Shown: piece after piece, positions 10,500 through 20,100 of the stretch | How positions within the stretch are numbered: position 1 is the first letter of the stretch | How the letters are laid out: every line of letters starts with the position of its first letter | Assembly (NCBI RefSeq): GCF_007827795.1 | Contig: NZ_VITI01000013.1 | Span: forward strand, 62,001 to 126,000 | Length of the DNA stretch: 64,000 bases | Direction of reading: 5' to 3' | Source of the DNA: Azospirillum brasilense | GTDB lineage: Bacteria; Pseudomonadota; Alphaproteobacteria; Azospirillales; Azospirillaceae | The notes under the pieces: generated by a model | Told to the model about the DNA's origin: nothing | The model's database searches: none | Seen by the model: only the letters and a program-made list of their open reading frames with translations | Made by a program: the position numbers and the translations under genes

Positions 10500-11501
10500 T
10501 CAGCGACGGCCGAAGCGGGCCTGGAGCTCACCCACGATACCACGGCGGAAGACCAGCACGCAGACCACGAAGATCGCGCCGATCACCACCGGAACCGGCA
10601 TGCTGGTGGCCGCCAGATAACTTTCCAGCGTGACGACGATGGCGGCACCCACCACCGGGCCGAGCAGCGTGCCCATGCCGCCGAGCAGCGTCATCAGCAC
10701 CACCTCGCCCGACATCTGCCACGTCACGTCGGTCAGCGAGGCGAGCTGGAAGACCAGCGCCTTGGTCCCGCCGGCCAGCCCGGCGAGGCTCGCCGACAGC
10801 ACGAAAGCCAGCAGCTTGTAGCGCTCCGTCCGGTAGCCGAGCGACACGGCGCGCGGCTCGTTCTCGCGGATCGCCTTCAGCACCTGGCCGAAGGGCGAGT
10901 GCACCGCGCGCCAGACGATCGCGAAGCCGACCAGGAAGACCGCCAGCACGAAATAGTACATGGACAGCGAGTTGTTCAGGTCGATCACGCCGAACAGATG
11001 CCCGCGCGGCACCGCCTGGATGCCGTCCTCGCCGCCCGTGAACTTGAGCTGCAGGGCCATGAAGAAGACCATCTGCGACAGCGCCAGCGTGATCATGGCG
11101 AAGTAGATGCCCTGACGGCGGATCGCCAGCGCGCCGAAGGCGAGGCCCAGCAGGGCGGAGAAGCCCATGCCGAGCAGGATGCTGACCTCCGGCCCCAGCC
11201 CCCAGACCTTGGCGGAATGGGCGGTGATGTAGGCGGCCCCGCCGAAGAAAGCGGCGTGGCCGAAGCTGAGGAGACCGGCGAAGCCGATCAGCAGGTTGAA
11301 GGCGCAGGCGAACAGCGCGAAGCACAGCACCTTCATCACGAAGACGGGGTACAGCACGAAGGGCGCCGCCAGCGCGATCAGCAGGCCGATGCCGAGGATG
11401 ATGGCGTTCCGCGAGGTGTCCTGCCCCGGACGGCGCAGCGCGATGGTGGTCGTCTGGGTTTCGGCCGCCTTGAGGTTGCTCGTTTTGCTTTGGGTGGCCA
11501 T
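10500..11501 (-). CDS. livM: Liv-type ABC transporter permease LivM
   Basis: 333-residue inner-membrane permease with about nine hydrophobic segments and a polar N-terminal extension of some 30 residues. The conserved stretch GFAGLLSFGHAAFFGGAAY and the cytoplasmic loop FGQVLKAIRENEPRAVSLGY identify the LivM family. It pairs with LivH to form the membrane channel of a branched-chain amino acid or amide-type importer. It lies between livH (3-base gap) and aacS. The substrate cannot be deduced from the permease; its place next to ketone-body genes suggests an acid rather than an amino acid. Confidence 0.93.
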   Translation of the reverse strand: MATQSKTSNLKAAETQTTTIALRRPGQDTSRNAIILGIGLLIALAAPFVLYPVFVMKVLCFALFACAFNLLIGFAGLLSFGHAAFFGGAAYITAHSAKVWGLGPEVSILLGMGFSALLGLAFGALAIRRQGIYFAMITLALSQMVFFMALQLKFTGGEDGIQAVPRGHLFGVIDLNNSLSMYYFVLAVFLVGFAIVWRAVHSPFGQVLKAIRENEPRAVSLGYRTERYKLLAFVLSASLAGLAGGTKALVFQLASLTDVTWQMSGEVVLMTLLGGMGTLLGPVVGAAIVVTLESYLAATSMPVPVVIGAIFVVCVLVFRRGIVGELQARFGRR

Positions 11502-11504
11502 GGC

Positions 11505-12392
11505 TCAGCGCTCCCGTCCGAAGAGGCCCGCGGGCTTGATGAGAAGGACGATCGCCATCACGACGAACACCACGATGTTGGAGGCTTCGGGGTAGAAGAC
11601 CTTGGTCAGGCCCTCCAGCAGCCCCAGCCCCAGGCCGGTGACAATGGCGCCGAGGATGGAGCCCATGCCGCCGATCACCACCACCGCGAAGACGACGATG
11701 ATCAGGTTGGTGCCCATCAGGGGCGACACCTGATAAATGGGTGCCGCCAGCACGCCGGCCAGCCCGGCCAGCGCCACGCCGAAGCCGTAGGTGGCGGTGA
11801 TCATCACCGGCACGTTGATGCCGAAGGCCTGGACGAGCACCGGGTTTTCCGTGGCGGCGCGCAGGTAGGCGCCGAGCCGCGTCCGCTCGATGGCGAACCA
11901 CGTTCCGAAGCAGACGATCAGGGAGGCGACGACGACCCAGCCGCGGTAGTTGGGCAGGAACATGAAGCCCAGGTTCTGGCCGCCCTTGAGCGCGTCCGGG
12001 ATCGGATAGGGCTGGCCCGACACGCCGTAGAAATGGCGGAAGGCGCCTTCCATGATCAGGGCGAGGCCGAAGGTCAGCAGCAGGCCGTAGAGGTGGTCGA
12101 GCTTGTAGAGGCGCGACAGCATGGTCTTTTCCAGCACCACGCCGAGCAACCCGACGATGAGCGGCGACAGGCCCAGCGCCCACCAGTAGCCGAGGCCGAG
12201 CTTCGTCAGCAGCAGCCACGCCACGAAGGCGCCGATCATGTAGAGCGCGCCGTGGGCGAAGTTGATGACGTTCAGCATGCCGAAGATGACCGCCAGCCCA
12301 AGGCTGAGCAGCGCGTAGAAGGACCCGTTGATGAGGCCGAGCAGAAGCTGGCCGAACAGGACCTGGGGCGGCACCCCCAGCAAGTCGAACAT
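11505..12392 (-). CDS. livH: Liv-type ABC transporter permease LivH
   Basis: 295-residue inner-membrane permease with eight or so membrane segments. Signature regions are LINGSFYALLSLGLAVIFG near the N-terminus, VINFAHGALYMIGAF, and LRAATENPVLVQAFGIN in the large cytoplasmic loop that contacts the ATPase. VVVIGGMGSILGAI follows. The gene is 3 bases upstream of livM and 152 bases downstream of the binding-protein gene; that gap is filled by the GC-rich repeat pair, which could partly uncouple permease from binding-protein expression. Confidence 0.93.
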   Translation of the reverse strand: MFDLLGVPPQVLFGQLLLGLINGSFYALLSLGLAVIFGMLNVINFAHGALYMIGAFVAWLLLTKLGLGYWWALGLSPLIVGLLGVVLEKTMLSRLYKLDHLYGLLLTFGLALIMEGAFRHFYGVSGQPYPIPDALKGGQNLGFMFLPNYRGWVVVASLIVCFGTWFAIERTRLGAYLRAATENPVLVQAFGINVPVMITATYGFGVALAGLAGVLAAPIYQVSPLMGTNLIIVVFAVVVIGGMGSILGAIVTGLGLGLLEGLTKVFYPEASNIVVFVVMAIVLLIKPAGLFGRER

Positions 12393-12448
12393 GACCGTCC
12401 CTCCCTGTATCGAGTTTTTGATTTTTTGATTGGGTGCTTGGGGTGGGC

Positions 12449-12532
12449 CCCCACCCTAACCCTCCCCCGCTTCGCAGGGGAGGGGACTTAGCCCTCCCTC
12501 ACCGAAGGTGGGGGAGGGTTGGGTGGGGGTCC
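12449..12532. repeat. paired GC-rich repeats between binding protein and livH
   Basis: Left unit (about 12449-12486, reverse orientation) has CCCTCCCC / GGGGAGGG arms with loop GCTTCGCA plus CCCTAACC and CCCCCACC flank. Right unit (about 12492-12532, forward) has CCCTCCCTCACC / GGTGGGGGAGGG with loop GAA and the tail TTGGGTGGGGG. The left loop, read on the minus strand, is TGCGAAGC, the same sequence that flanks the extended head in the cobG copy. Confidence 0.75.
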
Positions 12533-12544
12533 GACGCGACAACC

Positions 12545-13747
12545 TTACTTCACCAGCGGACAACCGCTCTTGGCCGGGTCGAGGAACGCCTGCTCCCCGG
12601 GGATCGTCTTCACGATCTTGTAATAGTCCCAGGGGCCCTTAGACTCGGCCGGGGTCTTCACCTGGGCCAGATACATGTCGTGGAACATGCGGCCGTTCGC
12701 GGCGATCTTGCCGTTCTTGGTGAACATGTCGCTGACCGTGGTCTCGCGCATCTTGGCGGAAACCTTGTCCGCATCGTCGGAACCGACGGCCTCGACCGCC
12801 TTCAGATAGTGGCGGACGGCGGAGTAGACGCCGGCCTGGACCATGGTCGGCTTGCGGCCGGCCTTGGCCTCGAACTTCTTGGTCCACTCGCGGGTCTGCT
12901 CGTCGGTGTCCCAATAGAAGCCGGTGGTCAGCAGCAGGCCCTGGGCGGCCTGGAGGCCCAACGCGTTCACGTCGCTGATGAACAGCAGCAGGCCGGCGAG
13001 GCTCTGGCCCGACTGGGTGATGCCGAACTCCGACGCCTGCTTGACGGCGTTGGTGGCGTCGCCGCCCGCGTTGGCGAGGCCGATCACGTCCGCCTTCGAG
13101 CCCTGGGCCTGGAGCAGGTAGGACGAGAAGTCGGCGGTGCCCAGCGGATGGCGGACGTTGCCCGCGACCTTGCCGTCGAGCTGCTTGACCATCTTCGTGG
13201 TCTCATCCTCCAGCGAATGGCCGAAGGCGTAGTCCGCGGTGATGAAGAACCAGTTCTTCTTGCCCTGCTCGACCAGCGCGCGGGCGGTGCCGGCGGCCAT
13301 GGCGTAGTTGTCGTAGGTCCAATGGAAGCCGTAGGGGCTGCAGGACTTGCCGCTGAGGTCGGTCGAACCCGGACCGGACATCAGGAAGATGCGCTTCTTG
13401 TCCTTGGTGATGCCCTGGACGGCCAGCGCGGCGGCGGAGTTCGGCACATCGGCGATGACGTCCACGTTGCCGGCGTCGATCCACTCGCGCGCCGTGTTGG
13501 CGGCGATGTCGGCCTTGTTCTGGTGATCGGCGACGACGATCTCGATCGGCGCGCCGGCGATCTTGCCGCCGAACTCCTCGGCCGCCAGACGGGCGGCGAT
13601 GGCCGAGCCTTCGCCGGCGAGGTCGGCGTAGATGCCGGACCGGTCGTTCATCACGCCGATCTTGATCACGTTGTTGGAGACCTGGGCGTGCGCGGCCCCG
13701 GCGGTCAGCGCCAGCAATGCGGTCCCGCAAAGCAACGTCTTGAGCAT
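12545..13747 (-). CDS. Liv-type periplasmic substrate-binding protein
   Basis: 400-residue periplasmic protein of the Peripla_BP_6 class. A Sec signal peptide is clear: MLKTLLCGTALLALTAGAAHA, cleaved after AHA. The mature part begins NNVIKIGVMNDRSGIYADLAG, as in Liv/amide-binding proteins. The ATG at 13747 has AAGGGAG upstream; an in-frame ATG at 13816 would add a polar extension ahead of the signal peptide and is rejected. Its position within livG-livF-X-livH-livM shows that it feeds this transporter. The ligand is unknown: the family covers branched-chain amino acids, amides, urea and short or aromatic acids. Confidence 0.9.
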   Translation of the reverse strand: MLKTLLCGTALLALTAGAAHAQVSNNVIKIGVMNDRSGIYADLAGEGSAIAARLAAEEFGGKIAGAPIEIVVADHQNKADIAANTAREWIDAGNVDVIADVPNSAAALAVQGITKDKKRIFLMSGPGSTDLSGKSCSPYGFHWTYDNYAMAAGTARALVEQGKKNWFFITADYAFGHSLEDETTKMVKQLDGKVAGNVRHPLGTADFSSYLLQAQGSKADVIGLANAGGDATNAVKQASEFGITQSGQSLAGLLLFISDVNALGLQAAQGLLLTTGFYWDTDEQTREWTKKFEAKAGRKPTMVQAGVYSAVRHYLKAVEAVGSDDADKVSAKMRETTVSDMFTKNGKIAANGRMFHDMYLAQVKTPAESKGPWDYYKIVKTIPGEQAFLDPAKSGCPLVK

Positions 13748-13808
13748 TTCGAACTCCCTTCGATTGGCTTTGTTTTGAGTGTGTTCAGCAGAGGGGGTGT
13801 TGAACTCG

Positions 13809-14531
13809 TCAGACACCCAGATAGGTGTGCAGCTTGTCCATGTTCTGGGCGAGCTGGTCGTTCGGGATCATGTCCACGACATGGCCTTCCTCCATCACGT
13901 AGTGGCGGTCGGCGATGGTCGCGGCGAAGCGGAAATTCTGCTCCACCAGGACGATCGTGAAGCCGCGCTGCTTCAGCTTGCGCACCGCCACCCCGATCTG
14001 TTCGATGATGACCGGGGCGAGGCCCTCGGTCGGCTCGTCGAGCAGGATCAGGTCGGCGCCGGTGCGCAGGATGCGCGCGATGGCCAGCATCTGCTGCTCG
14101 CCCCCCGACAGGCGCGTGCCCTGCGTGGTGCCGCGGCCTTGCAGGTTGGGAAACAGCTCGTAAATCTGCGGGACGGTCATACCGCCCGCCTTCACCACCG
14201 GCGGCAGCATCAGGTTCTCGTCCACGCTGAGCGAGGCGAAGATGCCGCGCTCCTCCGGCACGTAGCCGATGCCGAGGCGGGGGATCTTGTGCTGCGCCAT
14301 GCCGATCAGCTCCTTGCCCTGGAAGCGGATCGAGCCGTTGCGCTTGCCGACGATGCCCATGATCGAGCGCATGGTGGTCGTCTTGCCGGCGCCGTTGCGG
14401 CCCAGCAGGGTCACCACCTCGCCCTGGCGCACGTCGATGTTGACGCCGTGCAGCACGTGGCTTTCGCCGTAGAAAGCCTGGAGGTCGCGGATCTCCAGCA
14501 TGGTGGTCTTCACGGTCGCGCCGTCAGGCAT
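13809..14531 (-). CDS. livF: Liv-type ABC transporter ATPase LivF
   Basis: 240-residue cytoplasmic ATPase. Walker A is GRNGAGKTT, the signature is LSGGEQQMLAIARIL, Walker B is LILLDEPTEGLAP, and the switch His is in VLVEQNFRF. The pattern PEERGIFASLSVDENL is LivF-like. The start ATG at 14531 overlaps the livG stop by 8 bases, a usual coupling; an ATG at 14501 (MLEIRDLQ) is a possible shorter start. Confidence 0.93.
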   Translation of the reverse strand: MPDGATVKTTMLEIRDLQAFYGESHVLHGVNIDVRQGEVVTLLGRNGAGKTTTMRSIMGIVGKRNGSIRFQGKELIGMAQHKIPRLGIGYVPEERGIFASLSVDENLMLPPVVKAGGMTVPQIYELFPNLQGRGTTQGTRLSGGEQQMLAIARILRTGADLILLDEPTEGLAPVIIEQIGVAVRKLKQRGFTIVLVEQNFRFAATIADRHYVMEEGHVVDMIPNDQLAQNMDKLHTYLGV

Positions 14532-15288
14532 GGCCCACCTCACCCGTACCCATATAGGCTTCCATGACCTGCGGGTTGCGCGATACGACGTCGTATGCGC
14601 CCTCCGCCAGGATCTCGCCGCGGCGGAGCACGGTGATGGTGTCCGACAGATGGGCGACGACCGACAGATTGTGCTCGACCATCAGGATGGTGCGGTCGGC
14701 GGAGACGCGCTTGATCAGGGCGGCGGTGCCCTCGATGTCCTCGTGGCCCATGCCGGCCAGCGGTTCGTCGAGCAGCATCACCTCCGGGTCGAGCGCCAGC
14801 GTGGTGGCGATCTCCAGCGCGCGCTTGCGGCCGTAGGGCAGCTCGGCGGCGGTGTGGCCGGCCCAGGGGGTGAGGTTCACCGCCTCGATCAGCTCCTCGG
14901 CGCGGTCGTGCAGGTCGTGCAGGCTGGCCTCCGGCTTCCAGAAATGGAAGCTGGTGCCGCGCGGGCGCTGCAACGCAACGCGGACATTCTCCAGCACGCT
15001 GAGGTGCGGGAAGACGGCGGAAATCTGGAAGGAGCGCACCATGCCGAGCAGCGCCACGTCGGCGGGCTTCATGGCGGTGATGTCACGCCCCTTGTAAAGG
15101 ATCTGGCCGCGCGTCGGCGTCAGGAACTTGGTCAGCAGGTTGAAAACCGTGCTCTTGCCGGCGCCGTTGGGGCCGATCAGCGCGTGGATCGTGCCGCGGC
15201 GAACCTGGAGGTTCACCTCCTTCACCGCGATGAAGCCCTTGAACTCCTTCGAGAGTCCGCGCGCTTCCAGAATGATGTCGTCGGCCAT
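14524..15288 (-). CDS. livG: Liv-type ABC transporter ATPase LivG
   Basis: 254-residue ATPase partner of LivF. Walker A is GPNGAGKST, the family insert VRSFQISAVFPHLSVLENV is present, and Walker B is EVMLLDEPLAGMG followed by MVEHNLSVV. The usual LSGG signature region is replaced by LPYGRKRALEIATTL, a common variant in LivG. The start ATG at 15288 has GGGAGGG about 13 bases upstream; an ATG at 15369 would add an unrelated basic tail. As first gene of the minus-strand run it sets the operon start. Confidence 0.92.
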   Translation of the reverse strand: MADDIILEARGLSKEFKGFIAVKEVNLQVRRGTIHALIGPNGAGKSTVFNLLTKFLTPTRGQILYKGRDITAMKPADVALLGMVRSFQISAVFPHLSVLENVRVALQRPRGTSFHFWKPEASLHDLHDRAEELIEAVNLTPWAGHTAAELPYGRKRALEIATTLALDPEVMLLDEPLAGMGHEDIEGTAALIKRVSADRTILMVEHNLSVVAHLSDTITVLRRGEILAEGAYDVVSRNPQVMEAYMGTGEVGHA

Positions 15289-15357
15289 GGGTGCCGCTTT
15301 TCCCTCCCTGTTCGTCCGCGTCGTCTGCCGGTCCGCGTTTTTGGTTAGGCTGATATA

Positions 15358-15373
15358 AGCACAGGGCATGCCA
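15358..15373 (-). promoter_or_regulatory. possible sigma-54 promoter for the liv-aacS-bdhA operon
   Basis: On the minus strand TGGCATGCCCTGTGCT keeps the GG and GC doublets at the spacing of the -24/-12 consensus, with two deviations (T for C at -20 side, G for T before TGC). It lies 70 bases before the livG start. An inverted repeat AATTCA-N10-TGAATT (15392-15413) just upstream could bind an activator. The remainder of 15289-15597 shows no gene. Confidence 0.4.
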
Positions 15374-15597
15374 ATTGCGGGAAAATTCGTTAATTCATTG
15401 AAGTTATTGAATTCATGAAAGGCGGCGATGGGCGTCGCACGCGGTCCGGAGTGTCAGCTTTCCAGACAGACTGTACCGATCTTCCGACACACCAACGGCG
15501 GGATGGACGGAGCGTTCCGGGTTCGACGGCACGGTTTTCGGGCGCCAAATGGCCGCTTGCAAATCGGGGGTCCGCCTGCAATTCTGCGCCTCCGACG

Positions 15598-15814
15598 GTG
15601 CCCCGTCCGCCGTGAAGGCGCGGGGATAATAGGGAATGCGGTGCGGACCCCGATGGGTCCAAGGCCGCGGCTGCCCCCGCAACTGTATGCGGCGAGTCCG
15701 CCTCCGGAAATGCCACGGGCCGAAAGGCCGGGAAGGCGGGAGGCGCGGCGACGACCCGCGAGCCAGGAAACCTGCCGCCGGACCGACACTCATCCAATCC
15801 GCCGGGTGTGGCGG
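15598..15814 (+). promoter_or_regulatory. cobalamin (adenosylcobalamin) riboswitch
   Basis: The core follows the B12 riboswitch in order: AGGGAATGCGGTG (15631), GGCTGCCCCCGCAACTGTA (15669), GCCACGGGC...GGGAAGGCGGGAGGCG, and the B12 box AGCCAGGAAACCTGCC at 15761-15776. Downstream a hairpin (CCGCC 15775-15779 with GGCGG 15810-15814, extended by ACACTC/GGGTGT) ends just before the ribosome-binding region of a small frame, with no T-run, so control is probably on translation or Rho access rather than by an intrinsic terminator. It heads the cobW-cobN-cobG cluster, consistent with feedback by coenzyme B12. Confidence 0.95.
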
Positions 15815-15832
15815 AGACAGGGAAACCAGATC

Positions 15833-15931
15833 ATGACGCATCGCGCCGTCCTCAGTCCGTCCGCATTGCCGCTCCAGGCCGCCTCCCTGTCGCTGGCCGT
15901 GTCGCTGGCCGCCGGGCGCCCGCTCCGCTGA
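15833..15931 (+). CDS. possible 32-residue leader peptide between riboswitch and cobW
   Basis: ATG at 15833 preceded by AGACAGGGA, TGA at 15929-15931. The product starts MTHRAVLSPSALPLQ and continues with a hydrophobic Leu/Ala/Ser run. It sits between the riboswitch expression hairpin and cobW (51 bases away). It could be a translated leader that couples the riboswitch to cobW, or chance. No family recognised. Confidence 0.35.
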   Translation: MTHRAVLSPSALPLQAASLSLAVSLAAGRPLR

Positions 15932-15982
15932 CCGGCGGACCGACCCACCCCATCCCCTATATCCAATTTTAGGAGACGGCCG

Positions 15983-17041
15983 ATGACCACCGGCCCGCTG
16001 ACCGCCGGGAAGACCCCGGCCACCGTCATCACCGGCTTTCTCGGCGCCGGCAAGACGACGCTGATCCGCAGCCTGCTGGAGCAGGCCGGCGGCCGCCGTC
16101 TGGCGCTGATCATCAACGAGTTCGGCGATGTCGGCATCGACGGCGAGATCCTGCGCGCCTGCGGCGACCCGACCTGCACCGAGGACGACGTGATCGAGCT
16201 GGCCAACGGCTGCCTGTGCTGCACCGTCGCCGACGACTTCGTCCCGGCCATCGAGAAGCTGCTGGCCCGTCCCCAGCCGCCGGAGCACATCATCATCGAG
16301 ACGAGCGGCCTCGCCCTGCCGAAGCCGCTCGTCCAGGCCTTCCACTGGCCGGCGATCAAGACACGGGTGACGGTGGACGGGGTGGTCGCGGTGGTCGACG
16401 CCGCCGCTGCCGCGGAGGGCCGCTTCGCCCCCGATCCGGCGGCGCTGGCCGCCCAGGCCGCCGAGGCCGGGCAGCTCGACCACGAGACCCCGGTCGAGGA
16501 GGTGTTCGAGGACCAGCTTCTCTGCGCCGACCTGATCGTGGTGAACAAGACCGATCTGGTCGATGCCGCCGATCTGGCGAAGGTCGAGGACCTGATCCGC
16601 GCCGCCATGGCGGAGGGCGGCACCGGGCGCGAGGCCAAGATCCTGCGCGCCAGCAACGGCAAGGTCGATCCGGTGGTTCTTCTCGGCGTAAGCGCCGGGG
16701 CCGAGGACGATCTCGCCAACCGCCCCAGCCATCATGACGAGGAGGAGGGCCACGATCATGACGACTTCACCAGCTTCGTCGTGGATCTCGGCCCGCAGCC
16801 CGACCCGGCGGCGCTGGCGAAGACGCTGGAGCGCGTCGCCGCCGCCCATGGCGTGCTGCGCCTGAAGGGCTTCATCGACGTGCCGGGCAAGCCGATGCGC
16901 CTTCTGGTGCAGGGCGTGGGGACGCGCATCCAGACCCATTTCGACCGCTTCTGGAAGCCCGACGAGCCGCGCCGCAGCCGTCTGGTGGTGATCGGCGAGA
17001 CGGGACTGGACCGCGACGCCGTGACCGCGGCGCTGGGGTGA
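15983..17041 (+). CDS. cobW: CobW-type metal GTPase
   Basis: 352-residue G3E-family P-loop GTPase thought to handle cobalt for corrin synthesis. Walker A is GFLGAGKTT, the metal motif is NGCLCC (Cys-x-Cys-Cys), INEFGDVGIDG and ETSGLALPKP are switch regions, and NKTDLVDAADL gives guanine specificity. A His/Asp/Glu-rich metal-binding loop (HHDEEEGHDHDD) precedes the C-terminal CobW_C domain. The ATG follows TAGGAGACGG. It is the first large gene after the riboswitch. CobW acts with the CobNST chelatase; only cobN is in this window. Confidence 0.95.
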   Translation: MTTGPLTAGKTPATVITGFLGAGKTTLIRSLLEQAGGRRLALIINEFGDVGIDGEILRACGDPTCTEDDVIELANGCLCCTVADDFVPAIEKLLARPQPPEHIIIETSGLALPKPLVQAFHWPAIKTRVTVDGVVAVVDAAAAAEGRFAPDPAALAAQAAEAGQLDHETPVEEVFEDQLLCADLIVVNKTDLVDAADLAKVEDLIRAAMAEGGTGREAKILRASNGKVDPVVLLGVSAGAEDDLANRPSHHDEEEGHDHDDFTSFVVDLGPQPDPAALAKTLERVAAAHGVLRLKGFIDVPGKPMRLLVQGVGTRIQTHFDRFWKPDEPRRSRLVVIGETGLDRDAVTAALG

Positions 17042-17055
17042 TCTTTGGCATTCAT

Positions 17056-17177
17056 AACCCTCCCCCCTCTGGGGAGAGGGTGGCCCGCAGGGCTGGTGAG
17101 GGGGTTGTCCGTGGCGCTACGTCCGGCACAAGCACAACCCCCTCACCCTAACCCTCTCCCCAGAGGGGAGAGGGGAC
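17056..17177. repeat. paired inverted GC-rich hairpin repeats between cobW and cobN
   Basis: A forward unit (about 17058-17106, TCTGGGGAGAGGG then GGTGAGGGGGTTG) and a reverse unit (about 17135-17177, CAACCCCCTCACCCTAACC then CTCTCCCCAGAGGGGAGAGG) face each other. The spacer carries CTACGTCCGGCACA, matching the spacer of the pair at 1821. The pair fills most of the 156 bases between cobW and cobN. Confidence 0.85.
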
Positions 17178-17197
17178 TTCTTTTAAAGCTGTAGTCC

Positions 17198-20100
17198 ATG
17201 CACCTACTCGCCGCCCGCCAGGAAGACCTCGACGCCGGCCCCCAGGCCGTGGACCTGGGGCAGAGCCCGGCGGACCTTGTCGTTCTGTCCTTCTCCGACA
17301 GCGACCTGACGGCGCTCGCCGCCTGTTGGAAGCGCCACCGCGACACGCTGCCGACGCTGCGGCTGGCGAATCTCGCGCGGCTGGGGCACCCGCTGTCGGT
17401 GGACCTCTACGTCGACTCCGTGATCCGCAAGGCGAAGCTGGTCGTGCTGCGGCTGCTCGGCGGGGCGGGCTACTGGCGCTATGGGCTGGACCATGTCGCC
17501 GCCGCCTGCCGGGAATCCGGGGTGGCGCTGGCCGTGCTGCCCGGTTGCGCCCAGCCGAACCCCGCCCTGGAGGGCTACGGCACCGTTCCGGCCGAGGCCG
17601 CGCAGCGGCTGTGGCGTTGTTTCACCGAGGGCGGACCGGACAACATGGCCAACCTGCTGGCCTACGCCGCAACGCTGGCCGGGCAGGAGCGCCCCTGGCG
17701 CGAGCCGGCGCCCGTGCCGCGCTTCGGCGTCTATGAAGGGTGGTCCGGCCACGTCACCGGCCCCTGCGCGCCGGTCGTCTTCTACCGCTCCCACCTGCTG
17801 GCCGGCGATCTGGAGCCGGTGCACGCGCTGTGCGACGCGCTGGCCGCGCGCGGCCTCGCCCCGCTGCCGCTGTTCGTGGCGAGCCTGAAGGAGCCGGACT
17901 GCGCCGCCTGGATGCGCGCCACCCTGACCGCCCGCGACGCCGCCATCGTGATGAACCTGACCGGCTTCTCGGCGGCGCGCGAGGACGGGTCGCCGCTGGA
18001 GGCCAACGGCACGCCAGTGTTGCAGGCCGTGCTGTCCACCACGCCCGAGGAGGGCTGGCGCGGTTCCGCCCGCGGCATGGGGCCGTCCGACCTCGCCATG
18101 AACGTGGTGCTGCCGGAGATGGACGGGCGCATCCTGACCCGCGCCATTGCCTTCAAGGCCGAAGGGGCGCTGGACTCCGATCTGGAGTTCGCCCCGACGC
18201 TGATCCGCCCGGTGCCAGACCGGGTGGCGTTCGCCGCCGATCTGGCCGCCGCCTGGGTGCGCCTGGGCGCCACCCCGCGCGCCGAACGGAAAGTCGCGCT
18301 GGTGCTGTCCGACTATCCGGGGCCGGGCGGCGGCATCGGCCACGCGGTCGGCCTCGACACCCCGGCGAGCGTCGTCGGCATCTTGGCGCGGCTGCGCGCC
18401 GAGGGCTACACGCTGGACAGGCTTCCCGCCGGTTCCGCAGCCCTGATGGAGGCGCTGACCGGCGGCACGACCGCCGCGCTGAGCCTGGAGGACTACCGCC
18501 GCCTCGCCCCCGCCGAGGCCCGCGCCCGCATCGCAGCATGTTGGGGCGACGAGGAGGCCGACCCGCGTTCCGACGGCGCGGCCTTCCGTTTCACGGTGCT
18601 GGCCTGCGGCAACGCCACCGTCGCCGTGCAGCCGAGCCGCGGCCACGGCCCGCTGACCACCACCCAGCACCACGACCCGGAAACGCCGCCCAGCCACGGC
18701 TACTATGCCTTCCACCTCTGGCTCCGCCACGTCCTGGGCATCCACGCGCTGGTGCAGGTGGGGGCGCACGGGACGCTGGAATGGCTGCCGGGCAAGGCCG
18801 TGGCCCTGTCCGCCGAGTGCTGGCCGGAGATCGTCGCCGGTCCCCTGCCCTGCCTCTACCCCTTCATCGTCAACAACCCCGGCGAGGGCGTGCAGGCGCG
18901 CCGCCGGCTGGGCGCCGTGCTGATCGGCCACCTGACCCCGCCGCCGGTCGAGGCCGGGCTGCACGGCGACCTCGCCGAGCTTGAAACGGCCATCGACGAA
19001 TATTCGATGGCGACCGGGCTGGACCCGCGGCGGCTGGGCACGCTGCGGCAGACCATCCTGGACCTCGCCTGGAGTTCCGGCGTCGCCGCCGACTGCAACC
19101 TGCGGCCCGACGACGACCCCGACGCCATCCTCAGCCGCCTCGACGCCCATCTCTGCGACATCAAGGAGATGCAGATCCGCGACGGGCTGCACGTCTTCGG
19201 CACCACGCCGGAGCCGGAGCGCCGCGCCCGCCTGCTCGCCGCCGTCGCCCGCTTCGGCACGGCGGAGGACGTCGCCCCGGCACTGGACGCCTGCGGCGAG
19301 GCGGAGATGGCCGCCCTGCTCGACGGGCTGGACGGGCGGTTCGTGAAGCCCGGCCCCGGCGGTTCCCCGGCGCGGGGGCGGGCCGACACGCTGCCCACCG
19401 GACGGAATCTCTACGCGCTCGACCCGCGCGGCGTGCCGACGCCGACCGCCTGGACGCTGGGCTGGCAGGCGGCGGACGCGCTGATCACCCGCTATCTCCA
19501 GGACCACGGCGACTGGCCGAAGCGGCTGGTGGTGGATTGCTGGGGCACCCCCGCCATGCGCACCGGCGGCGACGAGCTGGCCCAGGCCATGGCGCTGCTC
19601 GGCGTGCGTCCGCTGTGGGAGAACGGCTCCGGCCGGGTCACCGGCTTCGAGCTGATGCCCGCCAGCGTGCTGGGCCGCCCGCGGGTGGACGTGACGCTGC
19701 GCATCTCCGGCCTGTTCCGCGACGTCTTCCCGCAGCAGATCGCCCTGTTCGATCAGGCCGTCCGCGCCGTGATGGCGGAGGACGAACCCGACAACTTGAA
19801 TCCCGTCGCCGCGGCCCTCCGCGCCGACCGCGCCGAGTTGGAAACCACCGGCACCCCGGCGGCGGAGGCCGAGCGCTGGGCCAGCGCGCGGGTCTTCGGC
19901 GCGGCCCCCGGCGCCTACGGGACGGCGCTGCCCGGCATGATCGCGCGCGGTGACTGGGCCGCGCGGGCCGACTTCGGCGCCGCCTATCTGGAGGGAAGCT
20001 GCCACGCCTACGGCAAGGGGTTGGAGGGCGCTCCGCTGCCCAGCCTGTTCCGTCGCCGCATCGGCGGGGCCGACGCGCTCGTCCACCACCAGGACCAGCG

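Noticed and set aside
15390..15797. open frames overlapping the region before cobW
   Set aside because: They overlap the cobalamin riboswitch, whose conserved core and B12 box explain the sequence.
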